Shown: in pieces, positions 6,579 through 7,181 of the stretch
Layout of the letters: every line of letters begins with the position of its first letter
Numbering within the stretch: position 1 is the first letter of the stretch
From: Bacteroidales bacterium
GTDB taxonomy: Bacteria > Bacteroidota > Bacteroidia > Bacteroidales > UBA10428
NCBI GenBank assembly: GCA_016935595.1
Contig: JAFGQQ010000470.1
Coordinates: 1-7,181, forward strand
Length of the DNA: 7,181 nt
Reading direction: 5' to 3'
Translations under genes and position numbers: made by a program
The notes under the pieces: model-generated
The model's input: the letters and a program-made list of their open reading frames with translations, nothing else
What the model was told of the DNA's origin: nothing
The model's database searches: none

Positions 6579-6657
6579 ATCGATTATTCAATCCAAATAC
6601 AAGTTTTATCCGAACCAGCAAGTGATTCGAATTCCCTTAAAATTTTTATAAAAAAAG

Positions 6658-7125
6658 ATGATTGGAAAAACACTAAAACTAATGACCGACTATTTCGGTA
6701 AAGATGTTATTCGTATAAACCATGCTTTAAAAGTTTTTGGCTATGCCAGTACCATTTGTCGGAATGAAAACCTCGATACAAATACAATAGAAATTATAGA
6801 ATTAGCATCTATTTTGCACGATATTGGCATTCCACTTTCAGAAAAAAAGTATAATTCAAGTGCAGGTAAATACCAGGAAATTGAAGGGCCCCCAATAGCT
6901 TGCGAGATGCTGGAAAAATTAAACATACAAGCAAAAGTAGTTGAAAGGGTTTGTCATCTTATTGGAAATCATCACACGTATTCAAAAATTGATGGGGTTG
7001 ATTTTCAGATTTTAGTTGAAGCCGATTTTTTAGTCAATATTTTTGAAGATAATATGTCGTTAAGTGCAATTGAGAGTGTGCGAAAAAGGTATTTTAAAAT
7101 TACCGAACTAAAGTTCCAAATTTAA
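6658..7125 (+). CDS. HD-domain phosphohydrolase
   Basis: This is a soluble protein of 155 residues made of one HD domain. The metal-ligand pattern is visible: RINHALKV with H22, ILHDIGIP with H54 and D55, LIGNHHTYS with H100, H105 and H106, and VEADFLVNI with D123. The block YNSSAGKYQEIEGPPIA (65-81) is, from memory, strongly conserved in a stand-alone bacterial HD subfamily. HD enzymes hydrolyse phosphate esters, often of nucleotides; the substrate of this subfamily is not known to me. The start at 6658 is the first ATG after an in-frame TAA at 6649-6651; no Shine-Dalgarno is seen. The C-terminus (KITELKFQI) seems several residues shorter than relatives I recall, but all catalytic residues precede it, so the protein should be functional. 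It lies 250 bp after the lipid enzyme on the same strand, probably as a separate transcript. Confidence 0.87.
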   Translation: MIGKTLKLMTDYFGKDVIRINHALKVFGYASTICRNENLDTNTIEIIELASILHDIGIPLSEKKYNSSAGKYQEIEGPPIACEMLEKLNIQAKVVERVCHLIGNHHTYSKIDGVDFQILVEADFLVNIFEDNMSLSAIESVRKRYFKITELKFQI

Positions 7126-7181
7126 GAAGTTGATAATAATTGATCATCTTCGCGAGCAAAAATTTTGGTTTTATTTATGGA

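Noticed and set aside
6741..6926. 61-codon minus-strand frame inside the HD gene
   Set aside because: It is antisense to the conserved HD motif region and is best seen as a shadow.
7177..7181. ATG at the right edge as the start of a next gene
   Set aside because: Only five bases are inside the window, so no reading frame can be judged.

Overview
The window is AT-rich and densely packed with genes. Protein families and signals point to a Gram-negative member of the Bacteroidota, probably near Bacteroidales/Marinilabiliales. The evidence is a YceI protein with a signal peptide, a periplasmic TonB C-terminal-domain protein, a UMF1-type transporter, start sites without clear Shine-Dalgarno sequences, and one promoter candidate of the TTG-N18-TAnnTTTG type known from this phylum. 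The taxonomic call is inference; there is no rRNA or other marker gene here.

Layout from left to right. Positions 1-87 may hold the last 28 codons of an upstream plus-strand gene. A small plus-strand DUF3820 protein follows (132-359). Next comes a minus-strand block read from right to left: a UMF1-family major-facilitator transporter (3291-1978), a TonB-C/TPR periplasmic protein 71 bp further on (1906-1190), a perfect hairpin terminator (1121-1150), then an independently transcribed yceI-like gene (983-420). The yceI-like gene ends in a second hairpin terminator shared with the convergent DUF3820 gene (358-400). An intergenic region of about 470 bp (3292-3758) separates this block from a divergent plus-strand gene (3759-6407). 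That gene encodes one large protein with a PlsC-type acyltransferase, an acyl carrier protein and an AMP-forming acyl-activating enzyme in a single chain. After a 250 bp gap comes a small HD-domain phosphohydrolase (6658-7125).

Functional reading. The most notable gene is the acyltransferase-ACP-ligase fusion. It looks like a self-contained fatty-acid recycling or lipid-remodelling enzyme: the C-terminal domain activates a fatty acid as acyl-AMP, the built-in ACP receives it, and the N-terminal domain passes it to an acceptor. This is the logic of E. coli Aas, but with the carrier covalently attached and with a non-canonical acceptor motif in the acyltransferase. The other genes look like ordinary household or accessory genes and do not form an obvious pathway with it. 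I see no rRNA, tRNA, CRISPR array, insertion sequence or defence system.
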